64,000 nt of DNA from Marinobacter alexandrii (GCF_005871205.1 NZ_SWKM01000012.1:310001-374000); one strand, 5' to 3'. Shown: positions 1 through 10,020, numbered from the stretch's first letter. Numbers and translations are program-made. The notes: generated from the letters alone by a model not told the origin.

Positions 1-1629
1 CTGGCCGGACCGAAACGGCCCCAGGACCGGGTGGCGCTGAAGAACATGAAGTCGTCTTTCGAGCTGTTGATGGAAACGTCCGAGGGGTCAGCCGAGTCCA
101 ATGAGAGCAAGCTGGAATCGGAAGGTGGTCAGACGGCCGTGGGTGTCGAAGACAGCTACCGGCATGCCTCCAGCCAGCCCCTTGAGCTGGACGGTGAGCA
201 GTCCCGCCTTGATCCGGGCGCGGTGGTGATCGCGGCGATTACTTCCTGCACCAACACCTCCAACCCGAGTGTCATGATGGCGGCCGGCCTGATTGCCCGC
301 AAAGCGGTGGAGAAGGGTCTGAAAACCAAGCCCTGGGTGAAGACTTCCCTGGCCCCGGGCTCGAAGGTGGTCACGGATTACCTGAAAGTGGCCGAACTGG
401 ACGACGACCTCGATAAACTGGGCTTCAACCTCGTGGGTTACGGCTGCACCACCTGCATTGGTAACTCCGGGCCACTGCCAGATCCGGTGGAAAAGGCCAT
501 CACCGATGGCAACCTCACGGTAGCGTCGGTGCTGTCCGGCAATCGTAACTTTGAAGGCCGGGTTCATCCCCAGGTGAAAACCAACTGGTTGGCGTCGCCG
601 CCCCTGGTAGTAGCTTATGCCCTGGCTGGTAATGTCCGTCTGGACTTGAGCCAGGATCCCCTGGGTACCGACAATGACGGCAATCCGGTTTACCTGAAAG
701 ACCTGTGGCCGAGCCAGCAGGAGATCGCCGAGGCGGTGGAAAAGGTGAAAACCGGCATGTTCCGCAAAGAGTACGCTGAAGTCTTTGACGGCGATGCGAT
801 CTGGAAAGCCATCAAGGTGCCGGAGAGCAAGGTGTATGAGTGGTCCGACAAGTCCACTTACATCCAGCACCCGCCGTTCTTCGAGGGCCTGGGTGAGCAG
901 CCGGATGCCATCGAGGACATCAAGGGTGCCAACATCCTGGCGCTGCTGGGGGACTCGGTCACTACCGACCACATCTCGCCTGCGGGCTCGTTCAAGCCCG
1001 ACACGCCGGCTGGTAAGTACCTGCAGGAGCATGGTGTTGCGCCCAAGGACTTCAATTCCTACGGCTCCCGCCGGGGCAACCATGAAGTTATGATGCGCGG
1101 TACTTTCGCCAACGTGCGCATCCGCAATGAGATGCTCGACGGCGTTGAGGGTGGTTTTACCCGTCATGTGCCCAGTGGTGAGGAAATGCCGATTTACGAT
1201 GCGGCCATGAAGTACCAGGAAACGGACACGCCTCTGGTGGTGATTGCTGGCAAGGAGTACGGCACAGGCTCAAGCCGGGATTGGGCGGCCAAAGGCACAC
1301 GTCTGCTGGGCGTAAAAGCGGTGGTGGCAGAATCCTACGAGCGGATTCACCGCTCCAACCTGATTGGTATGGGGGTTATGCCACTGCAGTTCCCCGAGGG
1401 CACGGATCGCAAGAGCCTGAAACTGACCGGGAAGGAAACCATCAGCATTGAGGGCTTGTCGGGTGACATCAAACCGGGCCAGACCCTGACCATGACGGTA
1501 ACCTACACGGACGGCTCTACCGCAAGCTGTGACCTGAAGTCGCGTATTGATACTGCCAACGAGGCAGTGTACTTCAAGCATGGCGGCATCCTGCACTACG
1601 TGGTGCGTGAGATGCTCAAGTCGGCGTGA
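1..1629 (+). CDS. acnA: Aconitate hydratase A, 3' part (gene enters from the left edge)
   Basis: Catalyses citrate/isocitrate interconversion in the TCA cycle through a [4Fe-4S] cluster, in the cytosol. The reading frame is open from base 1, starting with an aconitase-like LAGPKRPQDRV, so the true start lies outside the window; about 542 C-terminal residues are present, against roughly 900 for the family. Visible motifs: AAITSCTNTSNPS with one cluster cysteine, the YGCTTCIGNSG segment with the two further cluster cysteines, DSVTTDHISPAGS at the start of the swivel domain, and the GSSRDWAAKG substrate loop. No frameshift is seen. A hairpin follows the stop and the next gene converges. The IRP1/AcnA type is preferred over AcnB because of the domain order; confidence is high. 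Confidence 0.97.
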   Translation: MAGPKRPQDRVALKNMKSSFELLMETSEGSAESNESKLESEGGQTAVGVEDSYRHASSQPLELDGEQSRLDPGAVVIAAITSCTNTSNPSVMMAAGLIARKAVEKGLKTKPWVKTSLAPGSKVVTDYLKVAELDDDLDKLGFNLVGYGCTTCIGNSGPLPDPVEKAITDGNLTVASVLSGNRNFEGRVHPQVKTNWLASPPLVVAYALAGNVRLDLSQDPLGTDNDGNPVYLKDLWPSQQEIAEAVEKVKTGMFRKEYAEVFDGDAIWKAIKVPESKVYEWSDKSTYIQHPPFFEGLGEQPDAIEDIKGANILALLGDSVTTDHISPAGSFKPDTPAGKYLQEHGVAPKDFNSYGSRRGNHEVMMRGTFANVRIRNEMLDGVEGGFTRHVPSGEEMPIYDAAMKYQETDTPLVVIAGKEYGTGSSRDWAAKGTRLLGVKAVVAESYERIHRSNLIGMGVMPLQFPEGTDRKSLKLTGKETISIEGLSGDIKPGQTLTMTVTYTDGSTASCDLKSRIDTANEAVYFKHGGILHYVVREMLKSA

Positions 1630-1636
1630 TCCCCTG

Positions 1637-1661
1637 GCCCGGCAGGTGAAGCCTGCCGGGC
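1637..1661. terminator. Hairpin terminator candidate between acnA and the convergent kinase operon
   Basis: A perfect 10-bp GC-rich stem, GCCCGGCAGG pairing with CCTGCCGGGC around a 5-nt loop, begins 8 nt after the acnA stop. It is not followed by a clean U-tract, so it may act as an inefficient or bidirectional terminator, or protect the mRNA 3' end. Confidence 0.6.
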
Positions 1662-1678
1662 GCTCTTAAACTGGCGCC

Positions 1679-3622
1679 TTAAACCAGTGCGTGCGCCATG
1701 GCCGTATCGGCAACTGGAAGTTCCAGCCAGAACACCGCGCCTTCGCCCGGTGTCGAAGCGTAATCCACCGTGCCTTTCATGTTCAGCATTAACTCGCGGG
1801 TAATGGCCAGGCCCAGCCCGGTGCCTCCGCTCGCCCGCCGATCCGAGGCATCCGCCTGGGAAAATTTCTGGAAGATATGGTCCCGGAATTCAGGTGCAAT
1901 GCCCTCACCATGATCGCGAATGCACAGCCTGACCCAACCTTCGTGGGCTTCCGTGAAAATGTCGACCCGGGCGTCCCTAGGGGAGAACTTGATGGCGTTG
2001 GATAGCAGATTGTTGACTGCCTGATGGAAGCGGTGCTGGTCCACTTCCACCTGAACACTTGCGAGTTGGCCAACGTTGATCCTGACCGCGCGATCCCCGG
2101 CGTAGGGCTCCATGTTTTCCACACATTCCTGGATTAACTGAGGCAAGGGGTATTCGTGGAGTACAAACGGCATCTTGCCGGCAGCCAGCTTCTCAACATC
2201 CAACAGGTCGTTGATTAGCCGCGCGAGCTGGCGACTGTTGCGATAGGCGATGTCCGCCAGTTTGGAGGCCTTTTCTGGCAGCTGGCCCACGGTGTTGTTG
2301 GCAAGCAAGCCCAGAGCGCCGGAAATGGAGGTCAGGGGAGTTCGTAGTTCGTGGCTGACAGTGGAAATGAACTCGTTTTTCAGGCGGTCTGCCTTCTTCA
2401 GCTCTGAGATATCTTCGGTAATCAGCCAGACAACCGACTCGCTGTTGTGGCTCTCTAGCCGCAGACCCTGAAGCATAATGGGTTTCAGGGTCTGGTCGGG
2501 CCCCGGCAAGTACCCTTCCACGCCACTGAAGCTGACATTGTCTTGCAGGCGACGCTCGATGCCCAGACCACCTGGTATCGGTTGCCCGTGCTGATCAAAT
2601 CCGTGTTCGAAATATTGCAGCGATATGGCCTGGTTGCCGAAGCTTTGGTCGAATGCCCGGTTCGATCGCAGTAGTGTCTTGCGATGTCTGCTGTAGAGCG
2701 CAATACCGATGGGCGCCTGTTCGAACAGACCCCAGAATCGGCGCTGCATTTCCCGATCTTTCAGCATCAGTCTGGTTAGCCAGAAGGTGGCGCCGGTAAT
2801 CAGTAGCACCAAGATAAGGAGCAGGCCGCGTGTAAGCAGCGGTGCTTCCGGTTGGTCGGGCCAGCCTTGCATGGGTTCAGCGAACAGGGTCCAGTGGGTT
2901 CCGGGCATGTTCAGGGTCGCAGTAATCGGGGCTTGCCAGTCCGCTGTGGTGTCACCGAGAAAAACAGCCTCCTGATCCTGCACGTCGTCCGAACTGGAGA
3001 TGGCAAATCGCCTCGTGCCCCAAATTGGCGAGATTTCAGCAGCTTCATACATGCGTTTCAGGTCCAGTATGACCGAGATCACTCCCCAAAAGGCGTCAGA
3101 ATCACGTTCGAAGATCGGAATGCGAGCGGCTAGGCCCTGGCCGCCTTGAACCAGATTGATAGGGCCGGAATAGATCGCTTGTCGGGTATCATACATTTGT
3201 TCGATTTGGGTCGGCGACAGGCTGCCTAGGCTCAGGTCCAGCCCGAGCGCGGCCTCGTTGCCTTCCAGCGGGTAAATGTGACGGATGATAAAGTCTGGTG
3301 CCAGACCAATGTTTCTCAACTGAGGAGCAAGCCGGAAGATAACCGAGGCCAAGTCACGAAACCGGTCGTTGTCGATATCGGGCTCGACCGCGACATTGGC
3401 AGCGAGGCCCCAAACGGTTTGGGTATTCTGGATAATGATGCTCTGCAGGTTGAGGCTGAGTTCATCCAATTCTGTTTGCCATTGCTGACGGACGTCGCTT
3501 TGGTGCCGGGACGTACTGGTAGCATCCAGCAGCAGTGATACCGTAATCATCAACACCAGGATGACCAGCCGGAATGCCCAGATCAAAACAAAGAAATGCG
3601 TATCGCGATTTCCGGGCCTCAT
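1679..3622 (-). CDS. Membrane CHASE-PAS sensor histidine kinase
   Basis: A 647-residue sensor kinase and the last of three tandem kinase genes. A first membrane segment (about 11-32) and a second (about 264-286) enclose a periplasmic CHASE-like domain (about 75-235, with RHIYPLEGNEAALGLDL and PINLVQGGQG-type motifs). A cytoplasmic PAS domain (about 293-408) precedes HisKA, with phosphoacceptor His424 in FISTVSHELRTPLTS, and an HATPase_c domain with the N-box (NNLLSNAIKFSP), the G1 box DHGEGI and the G2 box GGTGLGLA. There is no receiver domain, so the phosphate must go to another protein, plausibly the receivers encoded at 8.3-11.6 kb. The start codon overlaps the upstream kinase stop as ATGA, which implies translational coupling. 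Ligand unknown; CHASE domains often sense small extracellular molecules. Confidence 0.9.
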   Translation of the reverse strand: MRPGNRDTHFFVLIWAFRLVILVLMITVSLLLDATSTSRHQSDVRQQWQTELDELSLNLQSIIIQNTQTVWGLAANVAVEPDIDNDRFRDLASVIFRLAPQLRNIGLAPDFIIRHIYPLEGNEAALGLDLSLGSLSPTQIEQMYDTRQAIYSGPINLVQGGQGLAARIPIFERDSDAFWGVISVILDLKRMYEAAEISPIWGTRRFAISSSDDVQDQEAVFLGDTTADWQAPITATLNMPGTHWTLFAEPMQGWPDQPEAPLLTRGLLLILVLLITGATFWLTRLMLKDREMQRRFWGLFEQAPIGIALYSRHRKTLLRSNRAFDQSFGNQAISLQYFEHGFDQHGQPIPGGLGIERRLQDNVSFSGVEGYLPGPDQTLKPIMLQGLRLESHNSESVVWLITEDISELKKADRLKNEFISTVSHELRTPLTSISGALGLLANNTVGQLPEKASKLADIAYRNSRQLARLINDLLDVEKLAAGKMPFVLHEYPLPQLIQECVENMEPYAGDRAVRINVGQLASVQVEVDQHRFHQAVNNLLSNAIKFSPRDARVDIFTEAHEGWVRLCIRDHGEGIAPEFRDHIFQKFSQADASDRRASGGTGLGLAITRELMLNMKGTVDYASTPGEGAVFWLELPVADTAMAHALV

Positions 3623-6465
3623 GCTGTCGAATCTGCCACGGGTTCACTGGTGGCCGCTTGAAGCCAGAAAGTGGCGCCTTCACCCTCAACGGATTCGAAG
3701 CCAACACTGCCGCCCATCTGGTTCATTATTTCGCGAGTGATGGCAAGGCCAAGGCCGGTCCCGCCACGGCCTCGTGTGTCTGAGCTGTCGGCCTGGGCGA
3801 ATTTCTGGAAAATCCGGGATCTGAAATTGGCCGGAATGCCCGGGCCGCTATCCGAGACCTGAATTCGGAAGTTCTGGCCATCGAAGAGGGTTTCGACCAC
3901 CACTTCAGAGTGCTCTGGCGAAAACTTGATGGCATTGGACAACAGGTTTGCCAGGGCCTGGTCCAGGCGGTTCCGGTCGACCAGTATTCGCTGTTGTGGA
4001 TGATGATCCCTGAACAGGATAGAGACGCCACGGTCTAACGCGTAGGTGTGCAACCGTTCAATGCAGTCGTGGATAACGGGGCTGATGACTTCCGATTGAA
4101 TCCGGATCGACATGCGCCCGGACACCAGTTTTTCCATGTCCAGTAGGTCGTCGATCAGTCGCTTCAGCTGGTCGCTGTTACGGGCGGCAATGGAAACCAT
4201 ACGCTCGGCTTGTTCTGGCAGTGGGCCGAGTGCGCCTCCGGCGACCAAACCGAGGGAGCCGGCAATGGAGGTCAGTGGTGTCCGCAATTCATGACTGACT
4301 GTGGAGATGAATTCGTTCTTCATCCGCTCGACCTTTTTGCGTTCTGATATATCCTCAATCAGCGACCAGACCAGCGCCCGGCCGGAGGCGCTGGTGATAC
4401 GCATGCCCTGAATCACCGCCGGATACATCGAACCATCGCGGCGAACAATGTCCTGTTCGAAAGGGCCGAAACGCCCGGTGGTTTCCAGTTCGGTCATGGC
4501 CTGATCGCGAACAGTGTCCACGCCACCCGCCAGTAAATCACTGAGGTTGAGCGCCATCAGGTCTTCCCGTTTGTAGCCGGTGGGCGTGAGCAGGGCTTGG
4601 TTAACGTCGAGGAACGCGGTGGAGTCGTAATCGTTCAGGGCGATACCGATGGGTGACAACTCGAACAGGTGGCGTAGTTGGTCCTCGCTCTCCTGCAGGG
4701 CCAGTTGAATCTTTTTCTTGTCGTCTATGTCCGCTATGTAGCCATGCCACATGATGCTATCGTCAGCCAGCAACTCCGGTGTTGCCCGACCTTCAATCCA
4801 GCGCCAATGTTCCTCGTTCCTGACCCGGTACTGCTCATGCCAAACTCCGAGGTTGCGGGCCGAGACCGCTATGCTGTCGCTAACGGCGTCGACCTCGTCA
4901 GGGTGCATTTGACCGAAGCAGGGTGAGGCATCCTCGGCAACATCCTCGCTCGAGACGCCAAATATGTCGCGGATGCCGGGGCTGGCAAATGGGATGGCCG
5001 ACGAGCCGTCCGGCCAGAGTCGGTACTGGTAAAGCATGCCGGGTGTCTGTTCCACCAGTTTGGTCAGCATCTGCATGCTCATCTGACGCTCAATCACGCC
5101 GGCAATCCAGCGGGCCAGCAAGGTTACGAAGGTGACTTCAGTTTCGGAAAAGCCCTGTAATCGAGGTGCCGGGGACGAGAAGTTCAGGGTGCCAAACAGT
5201 TTGCCCTGCAAATAAATGGGGGCGGCTACATAGCTCTCCAGGCCAAACTGGTTGTAGCAACGGTGATCGCGGTAAGGAGATCGGGCCATGTGCTCAATGG
5301 AAAGGGTCCCGCCGCAATCAACAGTAATGGAGCAGTAGGTGTTGCCCAGTGAAAAGCTTTGCCCAGTACTTAGTCCGGATTCTTCCGGGGCATCGAACCA
5401 TCGGACGGTGTACACGCTGCCGGTGATCTCGCTGACAATGGCCAGGGGTAGGTCCAGGTAGTCCGCGCCAAGCTTGAGTGCTTTGCGGATGCGGGTGTTG
5501 TCGTCTGTCTCAGGGTCCAGGGCGAGATCGTTCAGGATGCTCAGCGCGGTGTTCTGCTGCTGCATCTTTTCCAGGTTGGCCATTTCCGCGCTGACATCGG
5601 CATGGGTACCGTACATGCGCAGCGGTTGGCCATCGGCGGTCCATTCAAAGACCTGGCCCCGGTCGTGCACCCATACCCAGTGGCCGTCTTTGTGACGCAT
5701 GCGGGATCGACAATCGTATTCATCCAGTGCTCCCTCAAAGAGAGCAGTGAGCAAGCGCTCCGATTCAGCCAGATCTTCCGGGTGCGCCAGATTCCGCCAG
5801 GTCTGGATACTGACTGGTTCCAGCTCTTCCAGGCGGTAGCCACAAATCTCAGCCCAGCGTTCGTTGAAGACCGTTTCACCGCTTTGGATGTTCCATTCCC
5901 AGGTGCCGACGCGGGTGCCGTCGATCACCGCACGGGCCCGGCGCTCGCTTCGCCTGAGGTCGGCGTAGAATTCGGATGCCGCCTGAATATTGATTTCCCG
6001 CTCGATGCAATCCGCCAACTCCCGTAGCAAGGCTTGGTCTTCGTCGTCAAACCGGCGCGGTTTCCGATCAATCAGGCACATGGTGCCAAGCCGGTACCCC
6101 TCACTGTTGTGCAGGGGTGCGCCGGCGTAGAAGCGAATAGAGGGAGCGTCCTTTACCAGCGGGTTGTCGCTGAAGCGGTCATCCTGATGGGTATCTTCGA
6201 TGATGAACAGGTCGGAATGGAGTATGGCGTGGCCACAGAAGGAAATATCCCGAGGGGTTTCCGGCGCCGCCAGACCTTGGCAGGATTTGAACCATTGCCG
6301 GTTCCTGTCGATCAGGCTGACCAGAGCGATGGGAACGTCGAATATCTTGCAGGCCATGCGAGTTAAACGATCGAAGCGTTCCTCTGGACCTGAATCCAGC
6401 AATCCCGACTGGTCGAGGGCGAACTGGCGTTCCAGTTCATTCGACGGTATTTCCGGTGCTTTCAT
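3619..6465 (-). CDS. Soluble GAF-PAS-GAF-PAS-PAS histidine kinase
   Basis: A 948-residue kinase with no membrane segment. Domain order: GAF (about 30-160), PAS (175-295), GAF (320-460), PAS (465-585), PAS (595-710), HisKA with His725 in FISTVSHELRTPLTS, and HATPase_c at the C terminus (ANLLSNAIKFSP N-box, DSGPGIP, GGTGLGLA). The ATG at 6465 is preferred to an in-frame ATG at 6549: it lies 7 nt after the upstream kinase stop, and the protein then begins directly before the first GAF domain. It is the middle gene of the triple-kinase operon and overlaps the next gene by 4 nt. Its catalytic core closely resembles that of both neighbours, consistent with duplication followed by sensor swapping. 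Five cytoplasmic sensor modules suggest integration of redox, light or metabolite signals; none is identifiable. Confidence 0.9.
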   Translation of the reverse strand: MKAPEIPSNELERQFALDQSGLLDSGPEERFDRLTRMACKIFDVPIALVSLIDRNRQWFKSCQGLAAPETPRDISFCGHAILHSDLFIIEDTHQDDRFSDNPLVKDAPSIRFYAGAPLHNSEGYRLGTMCLIDRKPRRFDDEDQALLRELADCIEREINIQAASEFYADLRRSERRARAVIDGTRVGTWEWNIQSGETVFNERWAEICGYRLEELEPVSIQTWRNLAHPEDLAESERLLTALFEGALDEYDCRSRMRHKDGHWVWVHDRGQVFEWTADGQPLRMYGTHADVSAEMANLEKMQQQNTALSILNDLALDPETDDNTRIRKALKLGADYLDLPLAIVSEITGSVYTVRWFDAPEESGLSTGQSFSLGNTYCSITVDCGGTLSIEHMARSPYRDHRCYNQFGLESYVAAPIYLQGKLFGTLNFSSPAPRLQGFSETEVTFVTLLARWIAGVIERQMSMQMLTKLVEQTPGMLYQYRLWPDGSSAIPFASPGIRDIFGVSSEDVAEDASPCFGQMHPDEVDAVSDSIAVSARNLGVWHEQYRVRNEEHWRWIEGRATPELLADDSIMWHGYIADIDDKKKIQLALQESEDQLRHLFELSPIGIALNDYDSTAFLDVNQALLTPTGYKREDLMALNLSDLLAGGVDTVRDQAMTELETTGRFGPFEQDIVRRDGSMYPAVIQGMRITSASGRALVWSLIEDISERKKVERMKNEFISTVSHELRTPLTSIAGSLGLVAGGALGPLPEQAERMVSIAARNSDQLKRLIDDLLDMEKLVSGRMSIRIQSEVISPVIHDCIERLHTYALDRGVSILFRDHHPQQRILVDRNRLDQALANLLSNAIKFSPEHSEVVVETLFDGQNFRIQVSDSGPGIPANFRSRIFQKFAQADSSDTRGRGGTGLGLAITREIMNQMGGSVGFESVEGEGATFWLQAATSEPVADSTA

Positions 6466-6472
6466 GTTTGAC

Positions 6473-8248
6473 TCAGGCCTCGTTTCCGGCAGCGGGCAAC
6501 TCAACCCAGAAATGAGCGCCCTGGTCATAGTAGTAGCCCAGGCGTCCATTCATAAGGGCGGCAAGCTCCCGGCAAATTGCCAGCCCGAGCCCGGTTCCGG
6601 CTGTCGTCTTGGTATTGCCTGCATCCGCTTGCGAAAACCGATCAAACAGGCGCTCTACAAAAGATTCCGGCACGCCGTCACCATTGTCTTGAACGACAAT
6701 TCGTGTGGAGCCTGAGGATCCTGTCTCGACGAAAACTCTGACTTTTCCATTTGCCGGTGAGAACTTAATAGCATTGCTGACGAAATTGTCGAGTATTTGT
6801 CGTAATCGATGCGGATCGGTGATTACTTTTTGTCGGAGGCTACAGTGGGCGGTGAGAACAACCTTGTACTCATCGGCCATGGTTTGATTGTCGAAAACCG
6901 TTGACTCAAGAATCGGTTGCAATGACTCCGGCGCCAATGTGACGGACATCCGTCCCGCGGACAGTTTGCTGAAGTCCAGCAGGTCTGAGATTAAAAGCTG
7001 CAATCGGTGTCCGTTACGCAACGCAAGACTGTTCATGGCTCGGGCTCGCGCTGGTAGCTCACCGGTGGCACCCGATTCAATCAGGCGCAGTGCGCCATTG
7101 ATTGAGGTCAGCGGCGTGCGCAGCTCATGACTGACGTTGGAGACAAACTGATCCTTCATGGTACTGATGGCATCCCTTTCGTCCATCAGTTGATTAAAGG
7201 CAATCGCCAGGTTGCGTACCTCGTTAGGACCGGAGGGAACAAGCCGGGCAGCTTCGGATGGGGACCGGATCATATTGCGAATTTTCCTGGTCATCCGGTC
7301 AAGAGGGTTGGTGGTAGACCGGCTCAGCACGTAACTGACAAGGGCGATCAACAACGCAATCCCGAGACTGAGCCAGACAAAATGTCCGAACGATTCGTCG
7401 GCGGGTGCAGTCGCCCACTCAAACGGGACCGCCCTGACAAATTGCCAGCCGAGACGCTGAAGATGGCTGGTTGCATAGATGAGTTTATGGCCCTCGGGCC
7501 CAATTGCATGCCCTGATGTGATACCCGACAGTGCTGCGTCAATTAGCCTGTTGTGTCCGGGTGAAGGTAATGGCGTGATGCCATTCTCAGGGGCAGGGCC
7601 GCCCTCAATGAATAGGAAGTTCTCACTATCAATGACGTAGAAGGTTGCACCGTCGCTGGTTATTTCCGAGAGTGTCTCCTTTGGCAGGATGCTTGTTTTA
7701 CCCAGGTTTACGGTGCCCCCAAGTAACCCCAAAAGATCTCCATCATCGGATTCGATTGGCGCTATGAATGAAATTAGCGGCAAGCCAGTGGTACGCCCAA
7801 TAATGGGCCGGCTGATAACGGGTTCGCGACTTCTTATCGCCTTCTGAAAGTGTGGTCGATCCGCGTAGTTGGTCCCGACTCGCCGAGACACATAGAAGTT
7901 CTCAAAAATGGCTGTTGCGTTCGCATCGAACACCAAGACGCCGTCGGGGAATAAATTATTGAGCAGCTTCTGGCGTTCAAGCTGGTTGGCAATCTCGCCG
8001 AGTCCTCTCAATGCGTTGCCGTCACTAAGCATGCTGGCCGACTCGGCCAGCAAATCCAGCTGTAATTGCAGTCGTTCGTTGACCTCGTTGGTAATTCGAC
8101 GAGTTTCAGACAGTTGCTGTTTGGTCAGGATGTCTTCGAAGTCCTCCACCAGGGCGCCATAGGCCACAAATAAGACTGATCCAACTGTTCCGAGGGTGCC
8201 CAGCAGGATGATCAGGGCGAGTCGTGTTCCCAGTGAAAGTGAGCGCAA
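6473..8248 (-). CDS. Membrane dCACHE-HAMP sensor histidine kinase
   Basis: A 591-residue kinase and the first gene of the triple-kinase operon. It has a membrane helix at about 10-32, a periplasmic dCACHE-like sensor (about 38-285; the NYADRPHFQKAI and SRPIIGRTTGLP segments are typical), a second helix at about 288-308 and HAMP (about 310-362). HisKA has His374 in FVSNVSHELRTPLTS. HATPase_c has DNFVSNAIKFSP, DNGDGVPESF and AGTGLGLA. dCACHE sensors commonly bind amino acids, organic acids or other small molecules in the periplasm; the ligand here is unknown. No receiver domain is present. The 95-nt gap to the divergent Hpt-receiver-GGDEF gene probably holds both promoters. Confidence 0.9.
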   Translation of the reverse strand: MRSLSLGTRLALIILLGTLGTVGSVLFVAYGALVEDFEDILTKQQLSETRRITNEVNERLQLQLDLLAESASMLSDGNALRGLGEIANQLERQKLLNNLFPDGVLVFDANATAIFENFYVSRRVGTNYADRPHFQKAIRSREPVISRPIIGRTTGLPLISFIAPIESDDGDLLGLLGGTVNLGKTSILPKETLSEITSDGATFYVIDSENFLFIEGGPAPENGITPLPSPGHNRLIDAALSGITSGHAIGPEGHKLIYATSHLQRLGWQFVRAVPFEWATAPADESFGHFVWLSLGIALLIALVSYVLSRSTTNPLDRMTRKIRNMIRSPSEAARLVPSGPNEVRNLAIAFNQLMDERDAISTMKDQFVSNVSHELRTPLTSINGALRLIESGATGELPARARAMNSLALRNGHRLQLLISDLLDFSKLSAGRMSVTLAPESLQPILESTVFDNQTMADEYKVVLTAHCSLRQKVITDPHRLRQILDNFVSNAIKFSPANGKVRVFVETGSSGSTRIVVQDNGDGVPESFVERLFDRFSQADAGNTKTTAGTGLGLAICRELAALMNGRLGYYYDQGAHFWVELPAAGNEA

Positions 8249-8343
8249 ATCTAATTCCTTGTGGCACTTTGCTGAAAATGTTGCTTTGATGTCGGTAACA
8301 GTCTGACACTAATCAATTCTGTAGTGGATTACATTGGGGAACC

Positions 8344-10017
8344 ATGTCTGAAGAGAATGTTTCTGAAATAGCACGGAAGCTGGAAGTTCTCAAGCTGCGG
8401 TTCAAGGAAAAGGCGGCAAAGGATATCAGCCGGTTGCAACAGGCAGCTGAGCAATTTCGTGTCGGGCGTTTTGGGCCCAATGACGTCGTTGCCGCCTACC
8501 ATTCTCTACACAGACTTGCTGGGTCTGCCGGTACCTTTGGCTATACGGTACTGGGCGAGGAAGCACGTGCACTTGAGGTGTTGCTGAAACCATTGGCTGA
8601 AATCAACGGCGAGCTTGCGCCGGCGCAGGTTCAGAGAGTCGTCGATTTGGCATTCGTGTCACGGGTGGCAAGTCTGGTCGACTCTTTGTCATTGGATCCG
8701 GTCGCCAGCCAACGAACCGGCGCTGCGCTGCTTCCGGTTACGGTCGAAGCCGCAACAGATGCCGTTGCTCTGGTTGTACATTCCGACCCCGAGCAGGCCC
8801 AGAATCTGGTCCAAGGTCTAGAACTGCACGGTTTTTTTCCGGTCGCCGTCCCGTCCCTTAAGCGGGCAGTCGAGCACGGTTTGGCGGATGTTTCTGTCCT
8901 TGTGGTCAAGGACGCCAAGATGCTCAGCGAAGGATCGGTACTGGAATCCGTTGCTGACACACCCCCGATTGTTTGTGTCGGGGCGGGGGATTCCTTCGAT
9001 GAACGTTATGCCCTGGCTGAGTGTGGCGTGGACGGTTTTCTATGCGAGCCGGTTGATGTGCCCTTGCTTGCAGACACCATGGAACGACTGATCACCGAGC
9101 GTGAGGAGAGTGGGTCGGGCCGGGTGATGATCGTCGATGATGATCCGGAATTACTGGAGCATTATGGGCTGGTGCTGGAGCAAGGTGGCCTGAAAGTGTG
9201 GCGCGTGAATAACCCGGCCGACATTCTCGGTGCTTTATCCGAATTTCGGCCAGACATAGTGCTCATGGATGTGCAGATGGGTACCTTCCGGGGACCTGAC
9301 CTCGCCCGACTGCTGCGATTCGAGCCAGAGTGGCTCGGGTTGCCGATTATCTACCTGTCCTCCGAAAATGACCGCGAGTATCAAACCGATGCCCTGGCCA
9401 AGGGCGGCGATGATTTTCTCGTTAAACCTGTCTCTGATGCGTTTCTGCTGCGGGCTGTCTCGGTGCGTTGTTACCGGGCCCGCCAATTGGACAAACTGGT
9501 GTCGCGGGACAGTTTGACCGGATTGCTCAAGCACTCCGTGGCGCGGTCAGAAATTAACAAGGAATATGTCCGTTGCCAGCGCCGAGGGGAACAGGCAGTC
9601 GTTGCGATGCTGGACCTGGATCATTTCAAGCATGTGAATGATCGCTACGGTCACCGCACCGGCGATCTGGTTATTAAAGGTTTGGCCAATCTGCTGCGCC
9701 ATCAGCTCCGGAAATCCGATGTCATTGGTCGCTATGGTGGCGAGGAGTTTGTGGTGGCACTGCCGAATTGTTCGCTTATCGACGCCAGTAGAGTGCTGCA
9801 GTCGGTGTGTGAGCACATGGCCGGGATAGGTTTCCAAAGTGATGGTCAGGAGTTCCATGTAACTTTGAGTGTGGGGATTGTGCCTTTGCAGAATTACCTG
9901 ACCAGTGACGATGCTATTGACGCAGCGGACCAGGCGCTTTACCGGCGAAAGCAGGCCGGACGGAATGGCGTTACCGTTGGAGAAGAAGCACCGATAACGG
10001 AAAGGACACAAGTCTGA
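8344..10017 (+). CDS. Hpt / pseudo-receiver / receiver / GGDEF diguanylate cyclase
   Basis: A 557-residue cytosolic protein combining phosphotransfer and cyclic-di-GMP synthesis. An N-terminal Hpt domain has His56 in SLHRLAGSAGTFGY. A receiver-like domain (about 138-250) lacks the acidic pocket and the phosphoacceptor Asp (VLVVKDAK at that strand). A complete receiver (about 258-372) has the VDDD acidic cluster, Asp309 in VLMDVQM and Lys361 in VKPVS. The GGDEF domain (about 380-545) has an active GGEEF at 465-469 and an RxxD inhibitory site (Arg456-Asp459) exactly five residues upstream, so feedback inhibition by c-di-GMP is expected. It diverges from three kinases that lack receivers, so they are the likely phosphodonors. 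The next gene starts 3 nt after its stop. Confidence 0.9.
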   Translation: MSEENVSEIARKLEVLKLRFKEKAAKDISRLQQAAEQFRVGRFGPNDVVAAYHSLHRLAGSAGTFGYTVLGEEARALEVLLKPLAEINGELAPAQVQRVVDLAFVSRVASLVDSLSLDPVASQRTGAALLPVTVEAATDAVALVVHSDPEQAQNLVQGLELHGFFPVAVPSLKRAVEHGLADVSVLVVKDAKMLSEGSVLESVADTPPIVCVGAGDSFDERYALAECGVDGFLCEPVDVPLLADTMERLITEREESGSGRVMIVDDDPELLEHYGLVLEQGGLKVWRVNNPADILGALSEFRPDIVLMDVQMGTFRGPDLARLLRFEPEWLGLPIIYLSSENDREYQTDALAKGGDDFLVKPVSDAFLLRAVSVRCYRARQLDKLVSRDSLTGLLKHSVARSEINKEYVRCQRRGEQAVVAMLDLDHFKHVNDRYGHRTGDLVIKGLANLLRHQLRKSDVIGRYGGEEFVVALPNCSLIDASRVLQSVCEHMAGIGFQSDGQEFHVTLSVGIVPLQNYLTSDDAIDAADQALYRRKQAGRNGVTVGEEAPITERTQV

Positions 10018-10020
10018 GAT

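Noticed and set aside
88..1167. Long minus-strand open frame inside acnA
   Set aside because: It is antisense to conserved aconitase motifs, shows no family motif and has no ribosome site; a typical high-GC shadow frame.
8286..8313. Sigma-70 promoter TTGATG-N16-ACTAAT before the Hpt-GGDEF gene
   Set aside because: The match is poor and no independent support exists.
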